6,181 bases of DNA, from assembly GCA_964621225.1 (NCBI GenBank), contig CAZULK010000158.1, positions 1 through 6,181 on the forward strand, given 5' to 3'. Positions 1-6,181 of the stretch are shown here, in pieces. This stretch comes from CAYNUJ01 sp964621225. Its GTDB lineage: Bacteria; Bacteroidota; Ignavibacteria; Ignavibacteriales; Melioribacteraceae. Within the stretch, counting starts at the first letter, position 1; every line of letters begins with the position of its first letter. The position numbers and the translations under genes were made by a program. The notes beneath the pieces are model-generated. The model was not told where the DNA came from and did not search any database. It saw only the letters and a program-made list of their open reading frames with translations.

Positions 1-1960
1 TTTTGGTGATTCGTTTGCCGTCGTATTTCAAAGTATAATAATAAATTCCACTTGAAAATTTCTCTGCATTAAAATTAACAGAATAATTACCTGCCGACAT
101 TTTCTTATTCACCAAATTTACCACTTCCCTACCCAGCACGTCATAAACCGATAAAGTCACATTCGATTCGGAAGATTTGGGGATTGAGAATTTAATTTCC
201 GTAGTCGGGTTAAACGGATTAGGATAATTCTGCGCTAAATCGAATTTGTATGGAGTTTCTTCCTCATCATCATTTTTGGTAATCAAATCGAATTGGTAAT
301 AATTTAAGTTAAATCCGCCAATAACAGTTTGTATCATAAGTTCGTGTTCACCTTTGGAAATAGTATAATTTTCCGCTGCCAGATGATCATCCCAATTTTG
401 CCAGCCGCCGGTATTACCCAGCTGCTGCAAACCGCCAACTTGTACGCCGTCAAGCCAAATGTAGAACATCCCTCCTCCACCGTCGGAAGCATATCTAACA
501 GTGATATTATATTCACCCGTTTGATCAGCTGTAATTGTATATTTTAACCATTCACCGTTTTCTATCCACCCAACATTGAAAGAGTTGGAAATAAAATCTT
601 CGCAAAACTCAATATCTACACCGTCGTTTCTATATACCCAACCATTGTTCCAACTTCCTCCACCGGTATTCCAATAATCTTTGTCTTGCCAAGAAACTCC
701 CCGCGGACCAATGTTATAATCGGGGGCATAAACCCATCCGGGAATATGAATATCTTTAAACTTAATCATTGTCGGATCAGTTTGTTGACGGAACATAGCA
801 TCCAACACATCTCTGTTCACATGGCAATTATCAAAAATAAGCGCATCCGCCATAGATTGGAATGCAGCAATTGCAAATGTTTGAGAAGGTTTTGGTGCAG
901 CATGATTCCAGTAATCCAGTATCTGTTGATATTGTGCTGTTACATTCACACGAAGCATACTGTTGATTCCGCCATACTTCTTTATTGTCCACCAACTCCA
1001 TCCAATATCATTATCTTCCATCAACTTAATTACTTCTTTAAACCATGAATTTGAATTTTCGCCGCTTTCCCCCAACCAGAGAGGCACATTATACGTACTT
1101 CTCATTGCAAGAAGATAATTTATAGTTCCTACGTCCGTTGCGTTCCAATATTTATGGAAGCTGTAAGCCATATTAAAATCCCATGGCGGAGTCAAACCAT
1201 CGAAAACTGTTGCGTACCAGTTCCCTTCCATAAATAAAATATGGTTTGAATCAACTTTCCTAATTTCGGTTGTAATTCTTTCCAACAAATCCCTCAAAGG
1301 TTGATTATTCGATCCCAAATCCCACGCAGGTTCATTCAAAAGATCGTATCCGCCAATCCATTGTTTATCTTTGTATCTCCTTGCAATTTCACCCCACAGA
1401 TTTACAGTCCACTGTTTATTTGTTTCGCTATCCCACAAAGAGGGGTAATTAGGGTCATAATCACTTATGGCATTGTTACTCTGACCACCGGGGGCAGCGT
1501 GCATATCAAGAATTAAATACATTTTATTGGCTTCACACCAAGCTAAAAGAGAATCGATTATTGCAAAACCGGATTCCAAATATTGATTCGGGTTATTACG
1601 CGGGGTAAGAAGTTCATAATGCATTGGGAGTCTGACAGAATTGAATCCCCATGCCGCCAAAGAATCTATATCTTTCCGTGTAACAAAATTTTTTCTGTAT
1701 CTTTCGAAGAATGCTTCTGTTTCCGTTTCGCCGATTAAATCGATTATGGCATTTTTAATTTCTGTTGGACTGTTTGCAACGCTTCCGGTATTTAGCATAT
1801 ATCCTTCAGGTACCAACCAACCACCTAATCCAATTCCCCTCAATTGAATAGGACCGTTATCGTTTACGATTAATTTTCCGTCGGCTCTCAGAAATCCTTG
1901 TGAATAATAACTCGCAGTAAAAATGAATAAGAAACTAAAAATCAAATAAAACTTTTTCAT
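1..1960 (-). CDS. Secreted GH5 glycoside hydrolase (cellulase/beta-glucanase) with CBM6-like module and T9SS sorting domain, partial at C-terminus
   Basis: The frame is open from an ATG at 1960 to the left edge, giving 653 residues with no stop. Residues 1-20 are a signal peptide (MKK, then a hydrophobic run FYLIFSFLFIF). Residues about 25-390 are a GH5 (clan A) TIM barrel. Visible signature residues are R110 (NSVRLP), H154 (DMHAAPGGQ), N209-E210 (LLNEP, acid/base), H269 and Y271 (FHKYW), E298 (LGESG, nucleophile) and W323/W324. The RGIGLGGWLVPEGYM stretch at 41-55 and DMHAAPGGQ resemble the exo-1,3-glucanase-like branch of GH5, so the substrate may be beta-1,3- as well as beta-1,4-glucan. 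Residues about 400-560 look like a CBM6 module (VGWIENGEWLKY 463-474, TGGWQNW 517-523, FNLNYYQF 550-557). An acidic linker precedes the T9SS type A sorting domain from about 573 (NYPNPFNPTT at 578). The sorting domain stops at GKRITK, so probably fewer than 10 residues are missing. It should be exported by Sec and then T9SS to the surface or medium. It has its own RBS and sits 269 nt downstream of a two-component operon. Confidence 0.93.
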   Translation of the reverse strand, partial: MKKFYLIFSFLFIFTASYYSQGFLRADGKLIVNDNGPIQLRGIGLGGWLVPEGYMLNTGSVANSPTEIKNAIIDLIGETETEAFFERYRKNFVTRKDIDSLAAWGFNSVRLPMHYELLTPRNNPNQYLESGFAIIDSLLAWCEANKMYLILDMHAAPGGQSNNAISDYDPNYPSLWDSETNKQWTVNLWGEIARRYKDKQWIGGYDLLNEPAWDLGSNNQPLRDLLERITTEIRKVDSNHILFMEGNWYATVFDGLTPPWDFNMAYSFHKYWNATDVGTINYLLAMRSTYNVPLWLGESGENSNSWFKEVIKLMEDNDIGWSWWTIKKYGGINSMLRVNVTAQYQQILDYWNHAAPKPSQTFAIAAFQSMADALIFDNCHVNRDVLDAMFRQQTDPTMIKFKDIHIPGWVYAPDYNIGPRGVSWQDKDYWNTGGGSWNNGWVYRNDGVDIEFCEDFISNSFNVGWIENGEWLKYTITADQTGEYNITVRYASDGGGGMFYIWLDGVQVGGLQQLGNTGGWQNWDDHLAAENYTISKGEHELMIQTVIGGFNLNYYQFDLITKNDDEEETPYKFDLAQNYPNPFNPTTEIKFSIPKSSESNVTLSVYDVLGREVVNLVNKKMSAGNYSVNFNAEKFSSGIYYYTLKYDGKRITK

Positions 1961-1963
1961 ACT

Positions 1964-1970
1964 CTCCTTT
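1964..1970 (-). promoter_or_regulatory. Ribosome binding site of the GH5 gene
   Basis: The minus strand reads AAAGGAG, then AGT, then the ATG at 1960. This is a good Shine-Dalgarno match at slightly short spacing. It supports this ATG, which also gives a complete signal peptide. Confidence 0.75.
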
Positions 1971-1989
1971 AAACTTTTTTTATATTCAT

Positions 1990-2005
1990 CCAATAATTAT
2001 ACCAA
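1990..2005 (-). promoter_or_regulatory. Candidate promoter of the GH5 gene: extended -10 overlapping an imperfect sigma54-like -24/-12
   Basis: On the minus strand, 2004-1996 reads TGGTATAAT, an exact extended -10 (TGnTATAAT). No good -35 is visible; at 17-bp spacing the hexamer is CTTAAA. The same bases read as TTGGTATAATTATTGG (2005-1990). This places a -24 GG and a -12 TTG at the exact sigma54 spacing of GG-N10-G, but the nearly invariant GC at -12 is GG here. Either reading gives a start site about 18-30 nt upstream of the ATG. The sigma70-type reading is the safer one. The sigma54 reading is attractive only because a sigma54 activator is encoded directly upstream. The preferred promoter motif of the host's housekeeping sigma factor is unknown to me. 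Confidence 0.4.
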
Positions 2006-2102
2006 CAAAACACCTATTTTTAAGTTATATAAGGCACATATAATCTTGCAAAATTATCCATTTGATAAGTACGCATATACTATTGATAATATAAAAAATA
2101 AA

Positions 2103-2121
2103 TTCAATTATTGTTCAATTA
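2103..2121. repeat. Direct repeat TTCAATTA x2 at 11-bp period
   Basis: TTCAATTA occurs at 2103-2110 and again at 2114-2121. The two copies are separated by TTG and are about one helical turn apart. They overlap the left arm of the neighbouring inverted repeat. Same-face spacing is typical of operator half-sites, but low-complexity AT-rich sequence is the null explanation. Confidence 0.35.
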
Positions 2122-2144
2122 GTTAGTTTACTTTCGAACAATAA
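2108..2144. repeat. Perfect 9-bp inverted repeat with 19-nt spacer, candidate activator binding site
   Basis: On the plus strand, TTATTGTTC (2108-2116) is matched by its exact reverse complement GAACAATAA (2136-2144). The centre at 2126 is 166 nt upstream of the GH5 start codon. That is the range where NtrC-type activators commonly bind as dimers upstream of sigma54 promoters. The arms are mostly A/T and the loop is long, so a DNA-binding site is more likely than an RNA hairpin. On the minus strand, a T-rich stretch follows the second arm, so a weak terminator is the alternative. Repeats of this size also occur by chance in such AT-rich DNA. Confidence 0.4.
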
Positions 2145-2155
2145 AATAAGAAAAG

Positions 2156-2170
2156 CTTAATTAAATTAAG
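2156..2170. repeat. Short palindrome downstream of the response regulator
   Basis: CTTAATT-A-AATTAAG is a perfect 15-nt palindrome lying 60 nt beyond the regulator stop. On the minus strand it is followed by CTTTTCTTATTTT. It could therefore form a very weak AT-only terminator hairpin (5-bp stem, 5-nt loop) or be a protein site. Thermodynamically it is poor. Confidence 0.25.
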
Positions 2171-2229
2171 GAATAAAATGCTTTACCTGAAAACCGAAAC
2201 CATAATTTATCATAAAATAAACTATCACT

Positions 2230-3678
2230 TTATTTAAGACCCAATTCCTTACACATCCTATGATAATTTGGCGGAGCTAGTCCCATCTTTTGCGCAGCTT
2301 CAGCGTCCGAAGCCGAGTTGTTTCTTACGAATTCAAAATATTCCTTTCTGAACCTTTTTTCCATATCTTTCAAGGGAATGATATTACCTGATTCAAATAT
2401 TTCCGCAAAACTACCGCTTTTCTCTTTACTTAGTGCCTTTCCTATTAAAGAACCTTCGACAATTTCTTTTGTTATCTTTGTTTCCGCATAAAAGAGTAAT
2501 CTTTGCAATAAATTCTTTAATTCCCTCACATTTCCCGGCCAATCGTAATGTAAGAGGAAATCGATAGCATCTTTCTCAAATTCGGGTTTCTCCACGTTCA
2601 TATCCGAACTATAAACATCAAGATAATAATTAATCAAATCAATTATATCATCCTTTCTTTCCTTGAGAGGCTTAACCCTTAACGGAACTACATTAAGTCT
2701 GAAGTAAAGGTCTTGCCGAAAATTTCCTTCTCTCACCTGTTCTTCGAGATTCTTATTAGTAGCAGCAATTACTCTTACGTCGACCTTAATTTTTTCTGTT
2801 CTTCCGATCTTTTCTATTTCACCTTCCTGCAATACCCTCAATAATTTCACTTGAGCATTTAAGGGTAGTTCAGCAATTTCATCCAAAAATATTGTTCCAT
2901 GATTTGCCAATTCAAACAAACCTTTTTTCGAGCCGGTAGCTCCGGTAAAAGATCCTTTCTCGAAGCCAAACAATTCCGATTCGATCAATTCCGCGGGTAT
3001 AGATCCGCAGTTAATCGGGACAAAATTCTCATACCTTCTGTTACTACGGTAATGAATATTATTGGCTATCAATTCCTTACCTGTACCACTGGCACCTTGA
3101 ATCATCACGTTTATATCCGATGCAGCTAATTTGTTAATCTGTTTTAGCAAATTTTTTGTAAAATCACTCGAACCAATAATCGGTTTGCTTCTTAAAATAT
3201 CATCTACGTTTTTCTTTATTTTCTCGCTGCTCTTTTCGGATTTCTTTTGTAAAACTCTTTTTTCGTATGCGTTAAATAAACTTAAAATGAAATCTGTAGG
3301 TTGATAAATATATTCTTCGATATCACCGGGGTATTTAGTGCAGTACCAGAAGGCACCGGCTTCCAGCAGTTTATTTGCAAATTCAAAATCATCAATATTG
3401 ATTGTATGTTTAGTAATCACTACCACTTGAATCGTAGGTTCGATCAATCTGATCTTTCGAATCAACTCCTCCCCTCTTAAGGAGCCGGCAATTTGATAAT
3501 CCATTATTACGAGGTCGATATTTCCCAGATTGGAATTTAAAACATCAATGGCATCTCCTCCATCCGAAACAACATCCACTAAATTAAATGCATCCTTTCT
3601 TAATGCCAATGTGTTTTTAACTCTTCTTACATCAAATTCTTCGTCTTCAATCAATAGAATGTTAATTACCTGGTTCAT
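2230..3678 (-). CDS. NtrC-family sigma54-dependent response regulator (REC-AAA+-Fis HTH)
   Basis: The product has 482 residues. It should be a cytoplasmic transcription activator that, once phosphorylated, oligomerises and uses ATP to open sigma54-RNA polymerase promoters. Residues 1-125 are a receiver with acidic pair E11-D12, phospho-acceptor D60 (VIMDY), T89 and K115. Residues about 165-400 are the AAA+ domain: Walker A GASGTGKE (195-202), sigma54-contact loop GSFTGA (242-247), Walker B GTIFLDE (261-267), sensor I N308, likely arginine fingers R321 and R327, and sensor II in WPGNVRE (R385). Residues about 456-482 form a Fis-type helix-turn-helix ending in YHRMCKELGLK. The length is normal for the family. 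I chose the ATG at 3678 over the TTG one codon upstream because AAGGAAG lies 6 nt before it. The gene starts 11 nt after the kinase stop, so the kinase is its likely partner. Its target could be the GH5 gene downstream, which is inference. Confidence 0.95.
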   Translation of the reverse strand: MNQVINILLIEDEEFDVRRVKNTLALRKDAFNLVDVVSDGGDAIDVLNSNLGNIDLVIMDYQIAGSLRGEELIRKIRLIEPTIQVVVITKHTINIDDFEFANKLLEAGAFWYCTKYPGDIEEYIYQPTDFILSLFNAYEKRVLQKKSEKSSEKIKKNVDDILRSKPIIGSSDFTKNLLKQINKLAASDINVMIQGASGTGKELIANNIHYRSNRRYENFVPINCGSIPAELIESELFGFEKGSFTGATGSKKGLFELANHGTIFLDEIAELPLNAQVKLLRVLQEGEIEKIGRTEKIKVDVRVIAATNKNLEEQVREGNFRQDLYFRLNVVPLRVKPLKERKDDIIDLINYYLDVYSSDMNVEKPEFEKDAIDFLLHYDWPGNVRELKNLLQRLLFYAETKITKEIVEGSLIGKALSKEKSGSFAEIFESGNIIPLKDMEKRFRKEYFEFVRNNSASDAEAAQKMGLAPPNYHRMCKELGLK

Positions 3679-3684
3679 CAAAAA

Positions 3685-3691
3685 CTTCCTT
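3685..3691 (-). promoter_or_regulatory. Ribosome binding site of the response regulator, overlapping the kinase stop
   Basis: The minus strand reads TAAGGAAG, where TAA (3692-3690) is the kinase stop and AAGGAAG is the Shine-Dalgarno. The spacer to the ATG at 3678 is 6 nt. The overlap implies coupled translation of kinase and regulator and favours the ATG over the preceding TTG. Confidence 0.7.
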
Positions 3692-5174
3692 AATTTTTAA
3701 TTTTGATTATAAACATAGCACCGGTATTTGTATTCATGGCATCGAGTTCCCAACCGCATCTCAGCGTTGCCATTTGATAAGCAATATAGCAACCGTAACC
3801 TCTGTTAGGTTGACTGGTATTACGAGTAGTGATGTTTTCTAAGAATATTTTCTTTATTCCCTTATCATCTGTTTCCAATAATTCGGGGGCAATACCGTTA
3901 CCGTTATCCTCTATTCTAACTTCCGTTAGGTTTTCATCTTCAAAGTATTTGGTATTAATTTTAACGGTAAGTTTTTCGTCCCTTCCGTGATCGATGGAAT
4001 TTTGGATCAATGGTTCCAATATTTCCCAAATAACAAATTCATTTATATGAAGTTTTGGTAATCTTTCATCCAGATCCAATTCAAAATCGAATTTCCCGGA
4101 TTTTGCCGATATCCTCAAAAACAAATTATCAACAATAAATTTGATAACTTGATTCAGATCTGTATTGAACATTTGTCCGCGAATGGTTGATATTGGCGGG
4201 TCGTACCATTTCATATCGTAGATAACACGGGAAACAAAATTTGAATATTTATTTAAACGGAATTTAATTTCCTCAATATTATCGGGCGTTAAGCTGCGGA
4301 GGTCCTCTTTAATAAATCCCATCACTTTTTCCGCTTTGTGATGAGTGTGGTAAATACGTTTTGTAAAGAGGGATTCTTTTTCGTGAACCACTTGTTCTTT
4401 TATGTGTTGCTCGTGTTCTTCTAAAAACAATTGTTGAGCTTCGTCCCTTTCTTTTACTGTATAGGAAGAGATATAATACATTGCCAATAAGCCCAGCAAT
4501 ATTAACGAAGAGTATATTACCGCAGTTTCGTCGTAATTCGAAATTATTTCATTTGTTACCAAACTGAAATCGGGAATGTTTTCCATATAAAGCGCACCAA
4601 GGAATTCCCCATTGGGCACAAAAGGGACAAGTGTATGGAATTTATTATTCTCCGATTTCATACTGAAAACTTCTTCGTTGCTTTTTACCTTGGAGAGATT
4701 CTCCCTGTAAAATTTAAGGGCATCCTTATAAGTATTCGAATTTACATTCACTTCACCATTTAGGTAATTCATTACTCTCAGCAATTCTTCCCCATCATCA
4801 ACGGCAAAAAGCTGATCACCCCTTTCAATTATCAAACATATTTTCTCAACATTCTGTTGTAACAACTGTTGGGAAAATATAATATTTATCGATTCAATCA
4901 GTTTATGCTGTTTGTCGGGATTCCTCTGAATTTCGGATCCAATATTTTCCAATAATAATTCAAGTGAAATGGTTGTTACGTTTGCCAATCGTTCGGCATC
5001 ATCCTGTTGGTACCAATTTTCGGTGTCGTCTAAGAAACTTTCCAAAGAAGATTTCTGCACAAATGAAATGATGATTTGAAATATCATCAATATTGCAAAA
5101 AGCACGGTGACGTGTCTCAGTTCAAACCTGTACTTCTTTATATTTTCATATAGTATGTTTTTTTTATCACTCAT
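3690..5174 (-). CDS. Membrane-bound sensor histidine kinase with periplasmic sensor domain
   Basis: The product has 494 residues. Its likely role is to sense an extracytoplasmic signal and phosphorylate the regulator encoded next to it. Two membrane helices (about 21-40 and 218-238) bracket a periplasmic domain of about 175 residues. The end of that domain (LVPFVPNGEFLGALYMENI, 182-200) looks Cache/PAS-like, a tentative call. A charged coiled-coil stretch (240-272) leads to the dimerisation region, where the phospho-acceptor histidine must be among H276, H278 and H279 (IYHTHHKAEKV). This box lacks the usual H-E-x-x-x-P pattern. The ATPase domain is conventional: N-box EPLIQNSIDHG with N392, G1 box DNGNG (423-427), F-box-like IFLENITT (443-450) and G2 box NRGYG (457-461). 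The ATG at 5174 overlaps the stop of the binding-protein gene. No strong Shine-Dalgarno precedes it, which suggests translational coupling. There is no fused receiver. Confidence 0.92.
   Translation of the reverse strand: MSDKKNILYENIKKYRFELRHVTVLFAILMIFQIIISFVQKSSLESFLDDTENWYQQDDAERLANVTTISLELLLENIGSEIQRNPDKQHKLIESINIIFSQQLLQQNVEKICLIIERGDQLFAVDDGEELLRVMNYLNGEVNVNSNTYKDALKFYRENLSKVKSNEEVFSMKSENNKFHTLVPFVPNGEFLGALYMENIPDFSLVTNEIISNYDETAVIYSSLILLGLLAMYYISSYTVKERDEAQQLFLEEHEQHIKEQVVHEKESLFTKRIYHTHHKAEKVMGFIKEDLRSLTPDNIEEIKFRLNKYSNFVSRVIYDMKWYDPPISTIRGQMFNTDLNQVIKFIVDNLFLRISAKSGKFDFELDLDERLPKLHINEFVIWEILEPLIQNSIDHGRDEKLTVKINTKYFEDENLTEVRIEDNGNGIAPELLETDDKGIKKIFLENITTRNTSQPNRGYGCYIAYQMATLRCGWELDAMNTNTGAMFIIKIKN
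5171..5174 (-). other. ATGA stop-start overlap between binding protein and kinase
   Basis: On the minus strand the kinase ATG (5174-5172) overlaps the TGA stop (5173-5171) of the solute-binding-protein gene. The upstream bases CGGTATTGAATCGAA contain no clear Shine-Dalgarno. Kinase translation therefore probably depends on ribosomes finishing the upstream gene, which would tie expression of the two proteins together. Confidence 0.8.
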
Positions 5175-6181
5175 TTCGATTCAATACCGTTTTTTGAAAT
5201 CGAATTAAGCATCATTTCCCTTGCTTTTTCCGCAGAAATTTCATCACGCAAAGTAAGATTAAGGTAGAAAGAAATTATATCTGATATCTTAGTGTAATTC
5301 ACCAACCGTGGCCTATGTATGCCGCTTTCAAATAAATACTCAAAATATTGTAGTTGATTATCATTGTTTTTATAGAACACTCTCTTTACCGGTAAATGCC
5401 CGCCTTCCTTCAACAATGTCGATTGAGAAAGTTGGTTCACCAAATATTTTATGAAAATTATAACTTCCTTTTTGTGTTGGCTATATTTTGATATCATCAA
5501 ATTCCACCCACCGAATACACCTCTCATATTATTATTAATTGAGGGCAACGGTGCATAGTCTAATTCAAAATTTTTTTCCTTTAATAAATCAACCATAACA
5601 GACTCTTGTTTCAAACCTGGCCATCCCCTTAAGAAAACCACATTTTTCTCTGCGAAATATTTATAACTTTCCGTTTCCTTAAAATTCACTATTTCTTCCG
5701 GAGAAATCTTATGCTTGTATATTAAATCCTTTATAAATTTAATCCCTTCTAAAAATTTTTCCGAAGAGAGATCATAACCCGTTGTGCTCAAATCCTTATT
5801 AACCAAACCGTATTCGACTTCGGCAAACGTACACATTAGTCCTTCGTATCCCTCAGCAGGAAAAACATAAGGGATATAATTCCTTTTCTTCAATATTTTC
5901 GAAATTCTAATGAATTTCTCCCAACTTATCCCCTTCCTCAATTCATTGAGCAATTCTTTACCGAATTCCTTTTCCAGAATGTCTTTTTTGTAGTAGAGCA
6001 AACCAATATCCAAGTAAAACGGAACTGCATATAAGTTATTGTTGAAATAGCATGTGCTCAATGCTTCTTGAACGAATTCATCCTTGGCAGATATTAGAAA
6101 ATATTGGTCTAAAGGCTCTGCCCATTTTGCAAATCTGGGTACCCAAATTTGGTCTACGGTAAAAAGATCGAGATGCGGTGA
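5171..6181 (-). CDS. Extracellular solute-binding protein, family 1 (sugar type), partial: N-terminus off the right edge
   Basis: The frame is open from the right edge to the TGA at 5171, with 336 residues visible. The first residues (LDLFTVDQIWVPRFAKWAEPLDQYF) match the stretch usually found some 70-100 residues into family 1 sugar-binding proteins. The signal or lipoprotein peptide and true start are therefore missing. A TTG at 6061 lies inside this conserved core and is not the start. Other family hallmarks are YAVPFYLDIGLLYYKK (51-66, hinge and first ligand strand), FAEKNVVFLRGWPG (176-189), DYAPLPS (208-214) and GGWNLMISKYS (224-234). The C-terminal helical part ends in SISKNGIESK. Relatives bind oligosaccharides in the periplasm, usually for an ABC importer. 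Here the next gene is a histidine kinase overlapping by 4 nt, and no permease or ATPase gene is visible, so a sensory role is plausible. An importer could lie upstream outside the window. The ligand cannot be read from the sequence. Confidence 0.9.
   Translation of the reverse strand, partial: SPHLDLFTVDQIWVPRFAKWAEPLDQYFLISAKDEFVQEALSTCYFNNNLYAVPFYLDIGLLYYKKDILEKEFGKELLNELRKGISWEKFIRISKILKKRNYIPYVFPAEGYEGLMCTFAEVEYGLVNKDLSTTGYDLSSEKFLEGIKFIKDLIYKHKISPEEIVNFKETESYKYFAEKNVVFLRGWPGLKQESVMVDLLKEKNFELDYAPLPSINNNMRGVFGGWNLMISKYSQHKKEVIIFIKYLVNQLSQSTLLKEGGHLPVKRVFYKNNDNQLQYFEYLFESGIHRPRLVNYTKISDIISFYLNLTLRDEISAEKAREMMLNSISKNGIESK

Larger units (their letters stand above)
1961..2229. other. Intergenic region between the response regulator and the GH5 gene
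   Basis: This 269-nt spacer is clearly more AT-rich than the flanking genes and has no credible reading frame. It carries the GH5 promoter candidate and RBS at the GH5 end. The inverted repeat, direct repeat and palindrome lie in its middle (2103-2170). No GC-rich hairpin with a T tract follows the regulator stop at 2230, so readthrough from the upstream operon into the GH5 gene cannot be excluded. Its length and repeats suit a regulated promoter region better than a simple operon gap. Confidence 0.7.

Noticed and set aside
329..1847. Several open frames of 68-120 codons on the plus strand (329-547, 686-1048, 1301-1516, 1641-1847) and one on the minus strand (334-516)
   Set aside because: All lie antisense to or out of frame with the GH5 gene, which has continuous domain-level similarity across the whole stretch. 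None has family motifs or a good RBS.
2033..2050. Plus-strand GGCACATATAATCTTGCA as a sigma54 promoter
   Set aside because: The spacing is 3 nt too long (N13), and it would point towards the 3' end of the regulator gene with no gene to drive.
2045..2060. Minus-strand TGGATAATTTTGCA as a sigma54 promoter
   Set aside because: The GG and GC elements are 2 nt too close (N8 instead of N10), and sigma54 spacing is strict.
2899..3129. Plus-strand frame of 76 codons
   Set aside because: It is antisense to the conserved AAA+ core of the response regulator and has no recognisable features.
3679..3681. TTG start of the response regulator one codon upstream of the ATG
   Set aside because: The ATG at 3678 has better spacing from the AAGGAAG Shine-Dalgarno and is the stronger initiator.
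5171..6061. TTG at 6061 as the start of the solute-binding protein
   Set aside because: The frame continues upstream to the window edge with conserved family sequence, so this is an internal leucine codon and the gene is partial.
1..6181. tRNA, rRNA, CRISPR array, transposase, insertion-sequence ends or phage genes
   Set aside because: No cloverleaf, regularly spaced repeat, transposase motif or terminal inverted repeat was seen on either strand.

Overview
The window is AT-rich DNA with all four recognisable genes on the minus strand. Transcription runs from the right edge to the left edge. The likely source is a member of the Bacteroidota/Chlorobiota/Ignavibacteria group. The main evidence is the left-hand protein, which carries a C-terminal type A sorting domain of the type IX secretion system (T9SS, an NYPNPFNPTT-type motif), a system largely confined to that supergroup. 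The AT-rich composition and the exact wording of the motif fit Ignavibacteria-like polysaccharide degraders best. That lineage call is inference.

Right half (2230-6181): three tightly packed genes that look like one operon. First is the C-terminal part of an extracellular sugar-type solute-binding protein, whose N-terminus lies off the right edge. It overlaps by 4 nt (ATGA) a membrane sensor histidine kinase with a periplasmic domain. After 11 nt comes an NtrC-type sigma54-dependent response regulator (REC-AAA+-HTH). No permease or ATPase gene lies between the binding protein and the kinase. The layout therefore suggests a three-component sensor: the binding protein captures a saccharide and the kinase and regulator convert that into sigma54-dependent transcription.

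Intergenic region (1961-2229): 269 nt, very AT-rich. It holds a perfect 9-bp inverted repeat with 19-nt spacing, a direct repeat at 11-bp period that overlaps the inverted repeat, and a short palindrome. Close to the next gene is an extended -10 (TGGTATAAT) embedded in an imperfect -24/-12 sigma54-like element. I see no convincing GC-rich terminator.

Left third (1-1960): a secreted multidomain glycoside hydrolase with a signal peptide, a GH5 catalytic domain with all expected catalytic residues, a CBM6-like carbohydrate-binding module and a T9SS sorting domain. It runs off the left edge, probably only a few residues short of its stop.

Working model (inference): a beta-glucan is cleaved outside the cell by the GH5 enzyme, the products are bound by the solute-binding protein, the kinase and regulator are activated, and the regulator acts at the intergenic repeats to control the GH5 gene and perhaps others.
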